A stretch of DNA of 64,000 nucleotides. Source: Streptomyces broussonetiae (lineage in GTDB: Bacteria; Actinomycetota; Actinomycetes; Streptomycetales; Streptomycetaceae). The notes below the pieces were generated by a model. That model was given only the letters and a program-made list of their open reading frames with translations. It made no database searches and was not told where the DNA came from. Shown piece after piece: positions 6,659-18,057 of this stretch (the stretch's first letter is position 1; every line of letters begins with the position of its first letter). Location of the stretch: NCBI RefSeq assembly GCF_009796285.1, contig NZ_CP047020.1:2790001-2854000 (forward strand), in the 5' to 3' direction. The position numbers and the translations under genes were made by a program.

Positions 6659-9385
6659 CTAGTGCGCTGCGGATTCCCAGTCCGGGCCCGCGCCCACCGA
6701 GACGTCCAGGGGGGCCCTGAGGTGGACGGCGCCCGCCATCTCGCGGCGGACGATCTCCTCCGTGGCCCGGCGCTCGCCCGGGGCGATCTCCAGCACGATT
6801 TCGTCGTGGACCTGCAGGAGCATGCGGGACTTCAGCCCCGCCGCCCGCAGCGCGCTGTCCACCTTGAGCATGGCGATCTTGACGATGTCCGCCGCCGTCC
6901 CCTGGATGGGTGCGTTGAGGGCCATGCGCTCGGCCGCCTCGCGGCGCTGGCGGTTGTCGCTGTTGAGGTCGGGCAGATAGCGGCGGCGGCCGAAGAGCGT
7001 CGCCGTGTAGCCCGTCGCCCGTGCCTCGTCGACCGCGCGGCGCAGGTAGTCCCGGACGCCGCCGAAGCGCTCGAAGTAGGTGTCCATCAGGGCGCGCGCC
7101 TCGCCCGCGTCGATGTTCAGCTGCTGGGAGAGGCCGAACGCGGACAGGCCGTAGGCGAGGCCGTACGACATCGCCTTGATCTTGCGGCGCATCTCCGCGT
7201 CCACCGCGTCCCGCTCGACCCCGAAGACCTGGGAGGCGACCGTGGTGTGCAGGTCCTCGCCGGAGGTGAACGCCTCGATCAGGCCCTCGTCCTCGGAGAG
7301 GTGGGCCATCACGCGCAGCTCGATCTGGCTGTAGTCGGCGGTCATCAGCGACTCGAAACCCTCGCCGACGACGAAGCCGCGGCGGATCGCCCGGCCCTCG
7401 TCCGTACGCACCGGGATGTTCTGCAGGTTCGGGTCCGTGGAGGACAGACGGCCGGTCGCGGCCACCGTCTGGTTGAACGTGGTGTGGATCCGGCCGTCGC
7501 CCGCGACGGTCTTGATCAGACCCTCGACGGTGACGCGCAGCTTCGCCTGCTCACGGTGGCGGAGCATGACCACCGGCAGTTCGTTGTCGGTCTGGGTGGC
7601 GAGCCAGGCGAGGGCGTCGGCGTCCGTCGTGTAGCCCGTCTTGGTCTTCTTGGTCTTGGGCAGGGCCAGCTCGCCGAAGAGGACCTCCTGGAGCTGCTTG
7701 GGCGAGCCCAGGTTGAACTCGTGCCCTGCGGCGGCGTGGGCCTCCTTCACGGCCTGCTGCACCGCGCCCGCGAACGTCTGCTCCATCGCCTCCAGGTGCG
7801 CGCGGTCGGCCGCGATACCGTGCCGCTCCATGCGGGCGAGCAGGGCGGAGGTGGGCAGCTCCATGTCGCGCAGCAGGTCCGCCGCGCCCACCTCCTCGAG
7901 GCGGGCCCCGAAGGCCTCGCCCAGGTCGAGGATCGCGCGGGCCTGGACCATCAGGGCCTCGGCCTCGGCGCCGTCGTCCGCGCCGAAGGCGAGCTGCCCG
8001 TCGGCCGCGGCGGCGGGCGCCAGCTCGCGGTGCAGGTACTCCAGGGACAGCGTGTCCAGGTCGAAGGAGCGGCGGCCCGGCTTGACCAGGTAGGCGGCGA
8101 GCGCGGTGTCCATGGTGACGCCCTCGACGCTCCAGCCGTGCTCGGCGAGGACGCGCATGGCGCCCTTGGCGTTGTGGAACACCTTGGGGCGGGCGGCGTC
8201 GGCCAGCCACGCCGCGAACGCGTTCTCGTCGGCCTCGTCCAGCTCGGCCGGGTCGAACCAGGCGGCCGCTCCCCCGGCCGCGGCGAGGGCGACCTCGGCG
8301 ACCGAGCCGGTGCCCAGCGCCCAGGTGTCGACGGTGGCGACGCCCAGGGTCCGGCCGGCGTGCTCGGTGAGCCAGGGGGCCAGCTCGCCGGTGCCCAGGA
8401 CCGTGGCGTCGATCTCCACGCCGTCGGTGGCGACCGGTGTGGCCTCGGCCTCCTCCGCGCCCGGGTCGACGGCGTAGAGGCGCTCGCGCAGGGACGGGTT
8501 GCGGATCTCCAGGGTGTCCAGGACCATCGCGACGGCCTTGCGGTCGTACGGGCCCCGCTCCAGGTCGGTGACCGTCTTCGGCAGCTCGACCTGGCGCTCC
8601 AGCTCGGTCAGGACGCGGTTGAGCTTGACCGACTCCAGGTGGTCGCGGAGGTTCTGCCCCGCCTTGCCCTTGACCTCCTCGACCCGCTCGACCAGCTCGG
8701 CGAAGGAGCCGAACTGGTTGATCCACTTCGCGGCGGTCTTCTCGCCGACGCCGGGAATGCCCGGGAGGTTGTCGGACGGGTCGCCGCGCAGGGCCGCGAA
8801 GTCGGGGTACTGGGCAGGCGTCAAGCCGTACTTCTCAAGAACCTTCTCCGGGGTGAACCGGGTCAGCTCCGAGACGCCCTTCGTCGGGTAGAGCACCGTG
8901 ATGTTGTCGGTGACCAGCTGGAAGGAGTCGCGGTCGCCGGTGACGATCAGCACGTCGAAGCCCGCGGCCTCGGCCTGGGTGGCGAGGGTGGCGATGACGT
9001 CGTCCGCCTCGAAGCCCTCGACGGCGAAGCGCGGGGCGTGCATCGCGTCGAGCAGCTCGCCGATCAGCTCGACCTGACCCTTGAACTCGTCCGGGGTCTT
9101 CGAGCGGTTCGCCTTGTACTCGGTGAACCGCTCGGAGCGCCAGGTCTTGCGCGAGACGTCGAAGGCCACCGCGAAGTGCGTCGGCTCCTCGTCACGCAGG
9201 GTGTTGGCCAGCATCGACGCGAAGCCGTAGATCGCGTTCGTCGGCTGGCCGGTCGCGGTCGTGAAGTTCTCCGCGGGCAGCGCGAAGAACGCGCGGTAGG
9301 CCAGCGAGTGCCCGTCCATGAGCATCAGCCGGGGACGGGTACCGCCGGGGGTCTTGTCGGTCTTCTTCGATGCTGTCTCTGCCAC
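6659..9385 (-). CDS. polA: DNA polymerase I
   Basis: 908-residue family A polymerase for Okazaki-fragment processing and repair. The N-terminal 5'-nuclease domain (~20-300) shows MLMDGHSLAYRAFF, the acidic cluster VEGFEADDVIATLA, and helix-hairpin-helix LPGIPGVGEKTAAKW. The central 3'-5' exonuclease fold looks inactive: the usual DxE motif is replaced by VDTWALGTG, and FHNAKGAMRV lacks the second acidic residue. The polymerase domain has motif A DYSQIELRVMAHLSEDEG, the O-helix RRKIKAMSYGLAYG, and motif C VHDEIVLE. The GTG at 9385 was chosen because it gives the usual Streptomyces length and N terminus; the frame stays open upstream but reads as non-coding. It is divergent from the oxidoreductase gene. 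Confidence 0.95.
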   Translation of the reverse strand: MAETASKKTDKTPGGTRPRLMLMDGHSLAYRAFFALPAENFTTATGQPTNAIYGFASMLANTLRDEEPTHFAVAFDVSRKTWRSERFTEYKANRSKTPDEFKGQVELIGELLDAMHAPRFAVEGFEADDVIATLATQAEAAGFDVLIVTGDRDSFQLVTDNITVLYPTKGVSELTRFTPEKVLEKYGLTPAQYPDFAALRGDPSDNLPGIPGVGEKTAAKWINQFGSFAELVERVEEVKGKAGQNLRDHLESVKLNRVLTELERQVELPKTVTDLERGPYDRKAVAMVLDTLEIRNPSLRERLYAVDPGAEEAEATPVATDGVEIDATVLGTGELAPWLTEHAGRTLGVATVDTWALGTGSVAEVALAAAGGAAAWFDPAELDEADENAFAAWLADAARPKVFHNAKGAMRVLAEHGWSVEGVTMDTALAAYLVKPGRRSFDLDTLSLEYLHRELAPAAAADGQLAFGADDGAEAEALMVQARAILDLGEAFGARLEEVGAADLLRDMELPTSALLARMERHGIAADRAHLEAMEQTFAGAVQQAVKEAHAAAGHEFNLGSPKQLQEVLFGELALPKTKKTKTGYTTDADALAWLATQTDNELPVVMLRHREQAKLRVTVEGLIKTVAGDGRIHTTFNQTVAATGRLSSTDPNLQNIPVRTDEGRAIRRGFVVGEGFESLMTADYSQIELRVMAHLSEDEGLIEAFTSGEDLHTTVASQVFGVERDAVDAEMRRKIKAMSYGLAYGLSAFGLSQQLNIDAGEARALMDTYFERFGGVRDYLRRAVDEARATGYTATLFGRRRYLPDLNSDNRQRREAAERMALNAPIQGTAADIVKIAMLKVDSALRAAGLKSRMLLQVHDEIVLEIAPGERRATEEIVRREMAGAVHLRAPLDVSVGAGPDWESAAH

Positions 9386-9615
9386 GTCCCCGATCCTGCC
9401 ACGCCGCACTGACAGTCCGGACCGGACGGCTCCGGGTGCGGGTGCTCGCCCCCACGACACCGCGCCGCCACGGCGGCCGGGACGGGCGAAGGACGCGGTC
9501 GGGACGGGCCGAGGACGAGGCAGGCGGCGGCAGGAGAAGGCGGCGGCACCGTTGTCGGCGACCCGTGGGAGGATCGACGGCGAATACGGCACACGCAGTC
9601 GAAGGGGAGCGTGCG

Positions 9616-11928
<2,313 letters not shown>

Positions 11929-11990
11929 GCGTTTGCTCAGTGAGCAGCCGGCTGCGAGTGGACAGCCGGACGACGAACGGAGCCGGGACC

Positions 11991-12482
11991 ATGGGTGAGC
12001 AGCATCGAGCGGAGTTCCCGCAGGAGGTCATCGACGAGTACGCGGCCCTCGGTGTCGACCTGCCCGCCCTGTTCTCGGCCGGTCACCTGGGCACGCGCAT
12101 GGGTGTGCAGATCCTGGAGGCCTCGGCGGACCGGGTCGTCGGGACCATGCCGGTGGAGGGCAACACCCAGCCGTACGGCCTGCTGCACGGCGGCGCCTCC
12201 GCGGTGCTGGCGGAGACCCTGGGTTCGGTGGGCTCGATGCTGCACGGCGGCAGCTCCAAGATCGCGGTCGGGGTCGATCTGAACTGCACGCATCACCGCG
12301 GGGTCCGTTCGGGCCTGGTGACGGGTGTGGCCACGCCCGTGCACCGGGGCCGGTCGACGGCGACGTACGAGATCGTGATCACCGACGAGCAGGGCCGCCG
12401 GGTGTGCAGCGCCCGGCTGACCTGCCTGCTGCGGGACGTGCGGCCCGGCGACGCGGCACAGGTGCCGGCCACCGCCGGCTGA
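11991..12482 (+). CDS. PaaI-type hotdog-fold thioesterase
   Basis: 163 residues. The hotdog-fold thioesterase signature is clear: GNTQPYGLLHGGASAVLAETLGS (HGG loop with the catalytic acidic residue in AETLGS), VGVDLNCTHHRGVRSG, and a final strand RVCSARLTCLLRD. Members hydrolyse acyl-CoA or aryl-CoA thioesters in the cytoplasm; PaaI acts on hydroxyphenylacetyl-CoA. The substrate here is unknown. The ATG at 11991 gives the normal family length. It lies close behind the FdhF-like gene and may share its transcript. Confidence 0.85.
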   Translation: MGEQHRAEFPQEVIDEYAALGVDLPALFSAGHLGTRMGVQILEASADRVVGTMPVEGNTQPYGLLHGGASAVLAETLGSVGSMLHGGSSKIAVGVDLNCTHHRGVRSGLVTGVATPVHRGRSTATYEIVITDEQGRRVCSARLTCLLRDVRPGDAAQVPATAG

Positions 12483-12535
12483 CCGGCCCGCCCCGGGCTG
12501 TTGCCCCCTGCCGTCCCGGCCCTTAGCTTCGGCAC

Positions 12536-12958
12536 ATGGGACGGCGAGGGGACCCCCGGCACGGGGTGAGGTGGCTGTTGCTCGGGTCGGCGCTGCCCGC
12601 GCTCCTGCTGGCAACGGCCTGCGACGGGCCCGGCGGCACCGGGCACCGCGCCGGCCCGGATCCCCCTCCCGCCCCCTCCCCCTACGCCGCTTCCTCTGCT
12701 TCCGCCGCCGACCTGTGCACCCGGCTCGTCGCGCACTGGTCGCGCGAGGTGCTCGACGGCACCACCTACGGCGACTACCAGTCGATGGGGCTGTCCAACG
12801 GGGAGTACGAGATCCTGCGGGACGTCGTGAACGCGGCGCGGTCCATGAAGCGGCGTCAAGGGGCGGGGGGTGCCGGTGAATTGATCGACCGTCAGGCACG
12901 CAGCGCCTGCGCCGAGCGCTATCGGTACGGGGCCCCGAGCGAAAGCCCCTGGCAGTGA
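12536..12958 (+). CDS. Probable small lipoprotein
   Basis: 140 residues. A charged N terminus (MGRRGDPRHGVR) is followed by a hydrophobic stretch WLLLGSALPALLLATAC, whose final cysteine is a plausible lipidation site, then a proline/serine linker. The mature domain (DLCTRLVAHWSREVLDGTTYGDYQSMG) contains two more cysteines that could pair. The function is unknown. The stop overlaps the GTG start of the next gene (GTGA), so the two are translationally coupled. Confidence 0.65.
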   Translation: MGRRGDPRHGVRWLLLGSALPALLLATACDGPGGTGHRAGPDPPPAPSPYAASSASAADLCTRLVAHWSREVLDGTTYGDYQSMGLSNGEYEILRDVVNAARSMKRRQGAGGAGELIDRQARSACAERYRYGAPSESPWQ

Positions 12959-13617
12959 CCGGCATCGGCCCTCTGGAGCCCGGCGAGGGCACGCGCGCGT
13001 GGGACGCCGGAGCGCCGGAGCGCCCACCCGGCCGCCGCACCGCCCGGATCCGCACGGCGCTGCTGACCCGTTACACCCGCCACCGCCGCACCACCCTCGC
13101 CCTCGCCGCAGCCGCCGCCCTCCTGGGCGCAGGCGGCTACCTCTATGCCACCCGGCCCCAGCGGCCACCGTCGCCTTCGCCGCCCCCGGCGCCGTATCCC
13201 GCCCAGACGGTGGACGTGGCCTACTCGGGCGGTCGGCCCAATCCGGGCGGCGCCCTTCCGCGCAGCTTCAGCTTCGCGGTGCTACTGAGCGTGGAGTCCG
13301 GGCCACCGGTAACCGTGACCCGGGTGACCCAGCCGTACGCGGGACTGTCGCTGGTGACAGACCCTCGGCCCCCCTTCCGCACCAAGGCAGGATCCGGCCG
13401 CAAGATCACAATAACCATGCACGTGACGGAATGCGGAAAGGTGCCCATGGACGCCGGGCTTCCTTTCCTGGATGTAACTCTGCGTAATACGCGCGCAATA
13501 CAGATTCAGAGCTTCATCCTCGGCACGCGCTACGCGCAACACCTCTCCCAGGCCCTGAAAGACGCCTGCGACAACAAGATCACGTCATCACCAAAACCCT
13601 CGAGACGCCTGAATTGA
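12955..13617 (+). CDS. Single-pass membrane protein of unknown function
   Basis: 220 residues. A cytoplasmic arginine-rich N terminus (RRTARIRTALLTRYTRHRRT) leads into one membrane helix (TLALAAAAALLGAGGYLYA). A proline-rich spacer and an external domain of beta-like segments with two cysteines (MHVTECGKVP and KDACDNK) follow. No enzyme motif was seen. The GTG start overlaps the upstream lipoprotein-like gene by 4 bases. Towards the 3' end the sequence becomes distinctly less G+C-rich. Confidence 0.65.
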   Translation: MTGIGPLEPGEGTRAWDAGAPERPPGRRTARIRTALLTRYTRHRRTTLALAAAAALLGAGGYLYATRPQRPPSPSPPPAPYPAQTVDVAYSGGRPNPGGALPRSFSFAVLLSVESGPPVTVTRVTQPYAGLSLVTDPRPPFRTKAGSGRKITITMHVTECGKVPMDAGLPFLDVTLRNTRAIQIQSFILGTRYAQHLSQALKDACDNKITSSPKPSRRLN

Positions 13618-13869
13618 TCATGGTGAATCCTGCAGGTTCTCATCATGCGGACGGAGCGAATCGGGCGGAATTCCAACCTTCCCCCCCAGTGCGTACCGCT
13701 CTGCATTACGTCGTGTCATAACAAGAGAGTCACAGCCTGGGTCAGGGTCTCCTCCACGTTCCCTGCACACGCTTAGAGTCACCGCCAGTCACCGCGCCGA
13801 ATGATTGCCTCTTCGACTTGCCCGCAGGGCTTCGCCCTTGGGCCTGTCACTTCATACGGGCGCGCGGCT
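13618..13869 (+). other. Upstream region of the liv operon
   Basis: About 250 bp with no gene. It includes a lower-G+C stretch (13618-13740) and must contain the livK promoter. A -10-like TAGAGT is at 13774-13779, but I could not pair it with a convincing -35 element. The leader hairpin follows at 13870. Confidence 0.35.
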
Positions 13870-13895
13870 CGACCGTCTCCAGGGGGAGACGGTCG
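13870..13895 (+). promoter_or_regulatory. Perfect 11-bp hairpin/palindrome in the livK leader
   Basis: CGACCGTCTCC (13870-13880), loop AGGG, then GGAGACGGTCG (13885-13895): an 11-bp perfect inverted repeat ending 19 bases before the livK GTG and just ahead of the Shine-Dalgarno GGAAAGGA. There is no U-tract after it, so it is not an obvious intrinsic terminator. It could be an operator, an mRNA stability element, or an attenuation/antitermination target. Confidence 0.7.
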
Positions 13896-13914
13896 TCCAG
13901 GGAAAGGACTGATC

Positions 13915-15153
13915 GTGCGTCAACGTTCGCTCATCGCCATCACCGCCGCGCTGGCAGCGGGAGCACTCACCCTCACCGCCTGCGGCTCGCGCGACAGCGG
14001 CGACAAGGGTTCCGACTCCGGCAAGGGTGGCGGCACCACCGTCACCATCGGCGTCGACGCCCCGCTGACCGGCGACCTGTCCGCGCTCGGCCTGGGCATC
14101 AAGAACTCCGTGGACCTGGCCGTCAACACGGCCAACAAGCAGAACCTCGTCAAGGGCGTCACCTTCAAGATCTCCGCCAAGGACGACCAGGCGCAGCCCT
14201 CCTCCGGTCAGCAGAACGCCACCGCGTTCGTCGGCGACAGCTCCGTCCTCGGTGTCGTCGGCCCGCTCAACTCCTCGGTCGCGCAGTCGATGCAGAAGGT
14301 CTTCGACGACAACAAGCTGGTGGAGGTCTCCCCCGCCAACACCAGCCCGGACCTGACCCAGGGCACCAACTGGCAGACCACCAAGCAGCGTCCGTACAAG
14401 TCGTACTTCCGCACCGCCACCACGGACGCCATCCAGGGCCCGTTCGCTGCGCAGTACATCTACAACAAGGCCAAGAAGACCAAGGTCTTCGTCATCGACG
14501 ACAAGAAGACCTACGGCGCAGGCCTCGCCAAGACCTTCACCGACGAGTTCACGAAGCTCGGCGGCAAGGTGGTCGGCACCGAGCACATCAACCCCGACAC
14601 CAAGGACTTCTCCGCGGTCGCGACCAAGGTCAAGAACTCCGGCGCCGAAGTGGTCTACTACGGCGGCGAGTACCCGCAGGCCGGCCCGCTCAGCAAGCAG
14701 ATCAAGTCCGCCGGCGCCAACATTCCGCTGATCGGCGGCGACGGCATCTACGACCCCACCTTCATCAAGCTGGCCGGCACCGCGGCCACCGGCGACTTCG
14801 CCACCTCGGTCGGCGCGCCGGTCGAAACGCTGGCCTCCGCCAAGGAATTCGTCGCCAACTACAAGGCGGCGGGCTACAAGGACGAGTACGCGGCCTACGG
14901 CGGTTACTCCTACGACTCGGCCTGGGCGATCATCGAGGCCGTGAAGAAGGTCGTCGACGACAACGGCGGCAAGCTGCCGTCCGACGCCCGCGCGAAGGTC
15001 ACCGCCGCGGTGCAGAACGTGTCCTTCGACGGTGTGACCGGCAAGGTCTCCTTCGACCAGTACGGCGACGCGACCAACAAGCAGCTCACCGTCTACTCCG
15101 TGGCGGGCGGCGCCTGGAAGGCCGTGGAGTCCGGCACCTACAACGGCGGCTGA
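13915..15153 (+). CDS. livK: Branched-chain amino-acid ABC transporter substrate-binding lipoprotein
   Basis: 412-residue periplasmic-binding-protein-like lipoprotein. The signal peptide ends in the lipobox LTLTAC, with Cys23 the lipid anchor, followed by a Gly/Ser/Asp linker. The type I binding fold reads VTIGVDAPLTGDLSALG, GVVGPLNSSVAQSMQKVF, KTKVFVIDDKKTYGAGLA, YYGGEYPQAGPLSKQIKSAG and AYGGYSYDSAWAIIEAVKK. It captures a small amphipathic ligand, typically Leu/Ile/Val, outside the membrane and delivers it to LivHM. The GTG at 13915 is preferred over the upstream in-frame ATG because it gives a proper signal peptide and follows GGAAAGGA. First gene of the livKHMGF operon; 110 bp precede livH. 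Confidence 0.93.
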   Translation: MRQRSLIAITAALAAGALTLTACGSRDSGDKGSDSGKGGGTTVTIGVDAPLTGDLSALGLGIKNSVDLAVNTANKQNLVKGVTFKISAKDDQAQPSSGQQNATAFVGDSSVLGVVGPLNSSVAQSMQKVFDDNKLVEVSPANTSPDLTQGTNWQTTKQRPYKSYFRTATTDAIQGPFAAQYIYNKAKKTKVFVIDDKKTYGAGLAKTFTDEFTKLGGKVVGTEHINPDTKDFSAVATKVKNSGAEVVYYGGEYPQAGPLSKQIKSAGANIPLIGGDGIYDPTFIKLAGTAATGDFATSVGAPVETLASAKEFVANYKAAGYKDEYAAYGGYSYDSAWAIIEAVKKVVDDNGGKLPSDARAKVTAAVQNVSFDGVTGKVSFDQYGDATNKQLTVYSVAGGAWKAVESGTYNGG

Positions 15154-15263
15154 CCCACTCCCGCACCTGTCGAGCCGCGCGGGGCGCTGTTCCACTGGCG
15201 CCCCGCGCGGACTCGCATCCGGCCCCATCCGTCGCTCGTTCCGAACGTCTCGGAGGACATGCG

Positions 15264-16196
15264 GTGAACGAACTGCCGCAGCAGCTGGTCAACGGCCTGC
15301 TACTTGGATCCATGTACGGGCTGGTCGCCATCGGCTACACAATGGTCTACGGCATTGTCCAGCTCATCAACTTCGCCCACGGCGAGATCTTCATGACCGG
15401 TGCCTTCGGCGCGCTCACGGTCTATGTGTACATCCTTCCCGACGGCACCTCGATGTGGGTGGCCCTGCCGCTGATGCTGATCGGCGCGATCCTGGTCTCC
15501 GTCACCGTCGCCGTCGGAGCGGAACGGTTCGCCTACCGTCCGCTGCGCACCGCCCCGCGCCTCGCGCCCCTCATCACCGCCATCGGTCTCTCCCTGGCGC
15601 TGCAGCAGGCGGTGTGGGCCTGGTACCCGCAGGCGAAGTCCGCCCGCACGTTCCCGACCATTCCGGGCGGCCCCTTCAACATCGGCAACGTCACGATCCA
15701 GACCGGTGACATCTTCCTGGTGGCCGCGGCCCCGCTCAGCATGGCGTTCCTCGCCTACTTCGTGATGCGCACCCGTACCGGCCGCGGTATGCAGGCCACC
15801 GCCCAGGATCCGGACACCGCGAAGCTGATGGGCGTCAACACCGACCGCATCATCGTGATCGCGTTCGCCCTCGGCGCCGCCTTCGCGGCCGTCGGAGGCG
15901 TCGCCTACGGTCTCAAGTACGGCCAGATCGACTTCAAGATGGGCTTCCTCCTCGGTCTGAAGGCCTTCACCGCGGCCGTCCTCGGCGGCATCGGCAACAT
16001 CTACGGCGCCATGCTCGGCGGCCTCGTCCTCGGTGTGGCCGAGGCACTGTCCACCGCCTACATCTCGAACATCCCCGGCATGGACAAGTTCGGCAGCCAG
16101 TCCTGGGCAGACGTCTGGGCGTTCGTACTCCTCATCCTCGTGCTGCTGTTCAGGCCACAGGGCCTGCTCGGCGAGCGCGTCGCGGACAGGGCGTGA
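15264..16196 (+). CDS. livH: Branched-chain amino-acid ABC permease LivH
   Basis: 310 residues, about eight membrane segments. Family marks include LVNGLLLGSMYGLVAIGYTMVYG, INFAHGEIFMTGAFGA and, near the end, KAFTAAVLGGIGNIYGAMLGG, with the EAA-like loop TRTGRGMQATAQDPDTAKLMGVN that contacts the ATPases. It forms the inner-membrane channel with LivM. The GTG at 15264 follows CGGAGGACAT. The stop overlaps the GTG of livM (GTGA), indicating coupled translation. Confidence 0.93.
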   Translation: MNELPQQLVNGLLLGSMYGLVAIGYTMVYGIVQLINFAHGEIFMTGAFGALTVYVYILPDGTSMWVALPLMLIGAILVSVTVAVGAERFAYRPLRTAPRLAPLITAIGLSLALQQAVWAWYPQAKSARTFPTIPGGPFNIGNVTIQTGDIFLVAAAPLSMAFLAYFVMRTRTGRGMQATAQDPDTAKLMGVNTDRIIVIAFALGAAFAAVGGVAYGLKYGQIDFKMGFLLGLKAFTAAVLGGIGNIYGAMLGGLVLGVAEALSTAYISNIPGMDKFGSQSWADVWAFVLLILVLLFRPQGLLGERVADRA

Positions 16197-18052
16197 CAGC
16201 GATGACCACACAGACCACACCGTCCGAGTCCCCCAAGTCCCCAGACACGGCGGAGAGTTCGGGCACCACGGCGACCGCCCGCTCCGGTCTGGTCGGGCTG
16301 CCGGCCCCGCTCGGGCGGGCCCTCGCCACCGGCGGCGGCGCCCTCGCGATCGTCTCCACGTTCATGTCCTGGACCTGGACCACCGACTTCCCCGGCGACC
16401 TCACGGTCTACGGCTACCCGGGCGGCCTGCAGGTCCTGGTGCTGATCGGCGGTATCCTCACCACCCTGTTCGGCCTGGCCTCCTACGGAGTCAAGGGCCT
16501 TGACCGGCTGACGCCCGGCAGCGCCGACGCCGCCCTCAAGATGGCCGCTGTCGGCACCTTCGGCACCGCCTGGTACACCGTCATCGCCATCAGCGCGGAG
16601 CTGGGCGGCCTGGTGAACCTGGATCCCGGCGGCTTCGTCGTCGCGATCGCCACGCTCGTCGCCCTGCTCGGCGCGCTGGCCCTCCCGTTCGCCCGGCCGG
16701 AGCCGGAACCCATCGACCCGGACGACACCGGCATGGAGCTGTTCAAGCACCGCGGCCGGCAGGGCTGGAGCACGTTCCGCGCGGCCTTCGCCGCCGAGAC
16801 CCCCGCGCCGGCCCGGCCGCTGCCCGCCTGGGCCGAGATCCTCGTCATCGTCGCGGCCATGGCCGTGGGCCTGATCGTCTTCAGCTACGGCGTCGGCACG
16901 CCGTACGACGAACTGTTCGTCGGCTTCCTGATCACCGCCGGTTTCGGTTTCGCCGCGCTCTCCAAGGCGGGGCTCGTGGCCCGTGTCTCGGCGATCACCG
17001 CGAAGCACCGGAACATCACCATGACCGGCGCCTTCGTCGCCGCCGCGGCCTTCCCGTTCACCCAGACCAACGACCAGTACGCGACGATCGGCGTCTACAT
17101 CCTGATCTTCGCGACCGTGGCCCTGGGCCTGAACATCGTCGTCGGCCTCGCCGGTCTCCTCGACCTCGGTTACGTCGCCTTCCTCGGTGTCGGCGCCTAC
17201 ACCGCGGCCCTGGTCTCCGGCTCGCCGTCCTCGCCGCTGCACGTGCAGTGGCCGTTCTGGGCGTCGGCGCTGCTCGGCGCGGTCGTCGCCATGATCTTCG
17301 GCGTCATCATCGGCGCCCCGACCCTGCGGCTGCGCGGCGACTACCTGGCCATCGTGACGCTCGGATTCGGTGAGATCTTCCGGATCACCGTCCTCAACCT
17401 GGACGGCACTTCGGGTCCGGACGTCACCAACGGCTCCAACGGCATCTCCTCGATCCCGAACCTGAACATCCTCGGCTTCGACTTCGGCCAGCAGCACCAG
17501 ATCCTCGGCTCCACCATCGGCCGGTTCGCCAACTACCTGCTGCTGATGCTGGTCATCACGCTCATCGTGGTCGTCGTGTTCCGGCGCAGCAGCGACTCCC
17601 GCATCGGCCGGGCCTGGGTCGCCATCCGCGAGGACGAGACCGCCGCGCTCGCCATGGGCATCAACGGCTTCCGGGTCAAGCTCATCGCCTTCGCGCTCGG
17701 CGCGTGCCTGGCCGGTCTCTCCGGCTCCGTCCAGGGCCACGTCACCTACACGGTGACCCCGGAGCAGTACCAGTTCGCCTACGCCGTACCGCCCAACTCG
17801 GCCTTCCTGCTGGCCGCAGTGGTCCTCGGCGGCATGGGCACCATCTCCGGACCGCTGGTCGGTGCGTCCCTGCTGTACCTGATCCCGGCCAAGCTCCAGT
17901 TCCTGGGCGACTACCAGCTCTTCGCCTTCGGCGTCACTCTCATCCTGCTGATGCGCTTCCGCCCGGAGGGCCTCATCCCCAACCGGCGCCGCCAGCTCGA
18001 GTTCCACGAAGAGGCCGACGCGCCCGCCGTCCTCAGCAAGGCAGGGGCCTGA
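16193..18052 (+). CDS. livM: Branched-chain amino-acid ABC permease LivM with N-terminal extension
   Basis: 619 residues, about 200 longer than typical LivM (~420 in E. coli). The C-terminal part is canonical: GLNIVVGLAGLLDLGYVAFLG, GAPTLRLRGDYLAIVTLGFG, SRIGRAWVAIREDETAALAMG (EAA-like loop) and GGMGTISGPLVGASLLYL. The first ~270 residues hold several extra hydrophobic segments (ALATGGGALAIVSTFMSWTW; VVAIATLVALLGALALPF) separated by charged loops. I infer an actinobacterial extension, not a fusion to another known enzyme. Start is GTG 16193 overlapping livH, or ATG 16202 three codons later. Confidence 0.92.
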   Translation: MTAMTTQTTPSESPKSPDTAESSGTTATARSGLVGLPAPLGRALATGGGALAIVSTFMSWTWTTDFPGDLTVYGYPGGLQVLVLIGGILTTLFGLASYGVKGLDRLTPGSADAALKMAAVGTFGTAWYTVIAISAELGGLVNLDPGGFVVAIATLVALLGALALPFARPEPEPIDPDDTGMELFKHRGRQGWSTFRAAFAAETPAPARPLPAWAEILVIVAAMAVGLIVFSYGVGTPYDELFVGFLITAGFGFAALSKAGLVARVSAITAKHRNITMTGAFVAAAAFPFTQTNDQYATIGVYILIFATVALGLNIVVGLAGLLDLGYVAFLGVGAYTAALVSGSPSSPLHVQWPFWASALLGAVVAMIFGVIIGAPTLRLRGDYLAIVTLGFGEIFRITVLNLDGTSGPDVTNGSNGISSIPNLNILGFDFGQQHQILGSTIGRFANYLLLMLVITLIVVVVFRRSSDSRIGRAWVAIREDETAALAMGINGFRVKLIAFALGACLAGLSGSVQGHVTYTVTPEQYQFAYAVPPNSAFLLAAVVLGGMGTISGPLVGASLLYLIPAKLQFLGDYQLFAFGVTLILLMRFRPEGLIPNRRRQLEFHEEADAPAVLSKAGA

Positions 18053-18057
18053 CCACG

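Noticed and set aside
5510..9412. 1300-codon open frame antisense to polA
   Set aside because: Mirror of polA codon bias; low-complexity product, no motif, and it runs through two other genes.
13852..15228. 458-codon frame antisense to livK
   Set aside because: Antisense shadow rich in Gly, Val, Leu and Arg; livK has signal peptide and family motifs.
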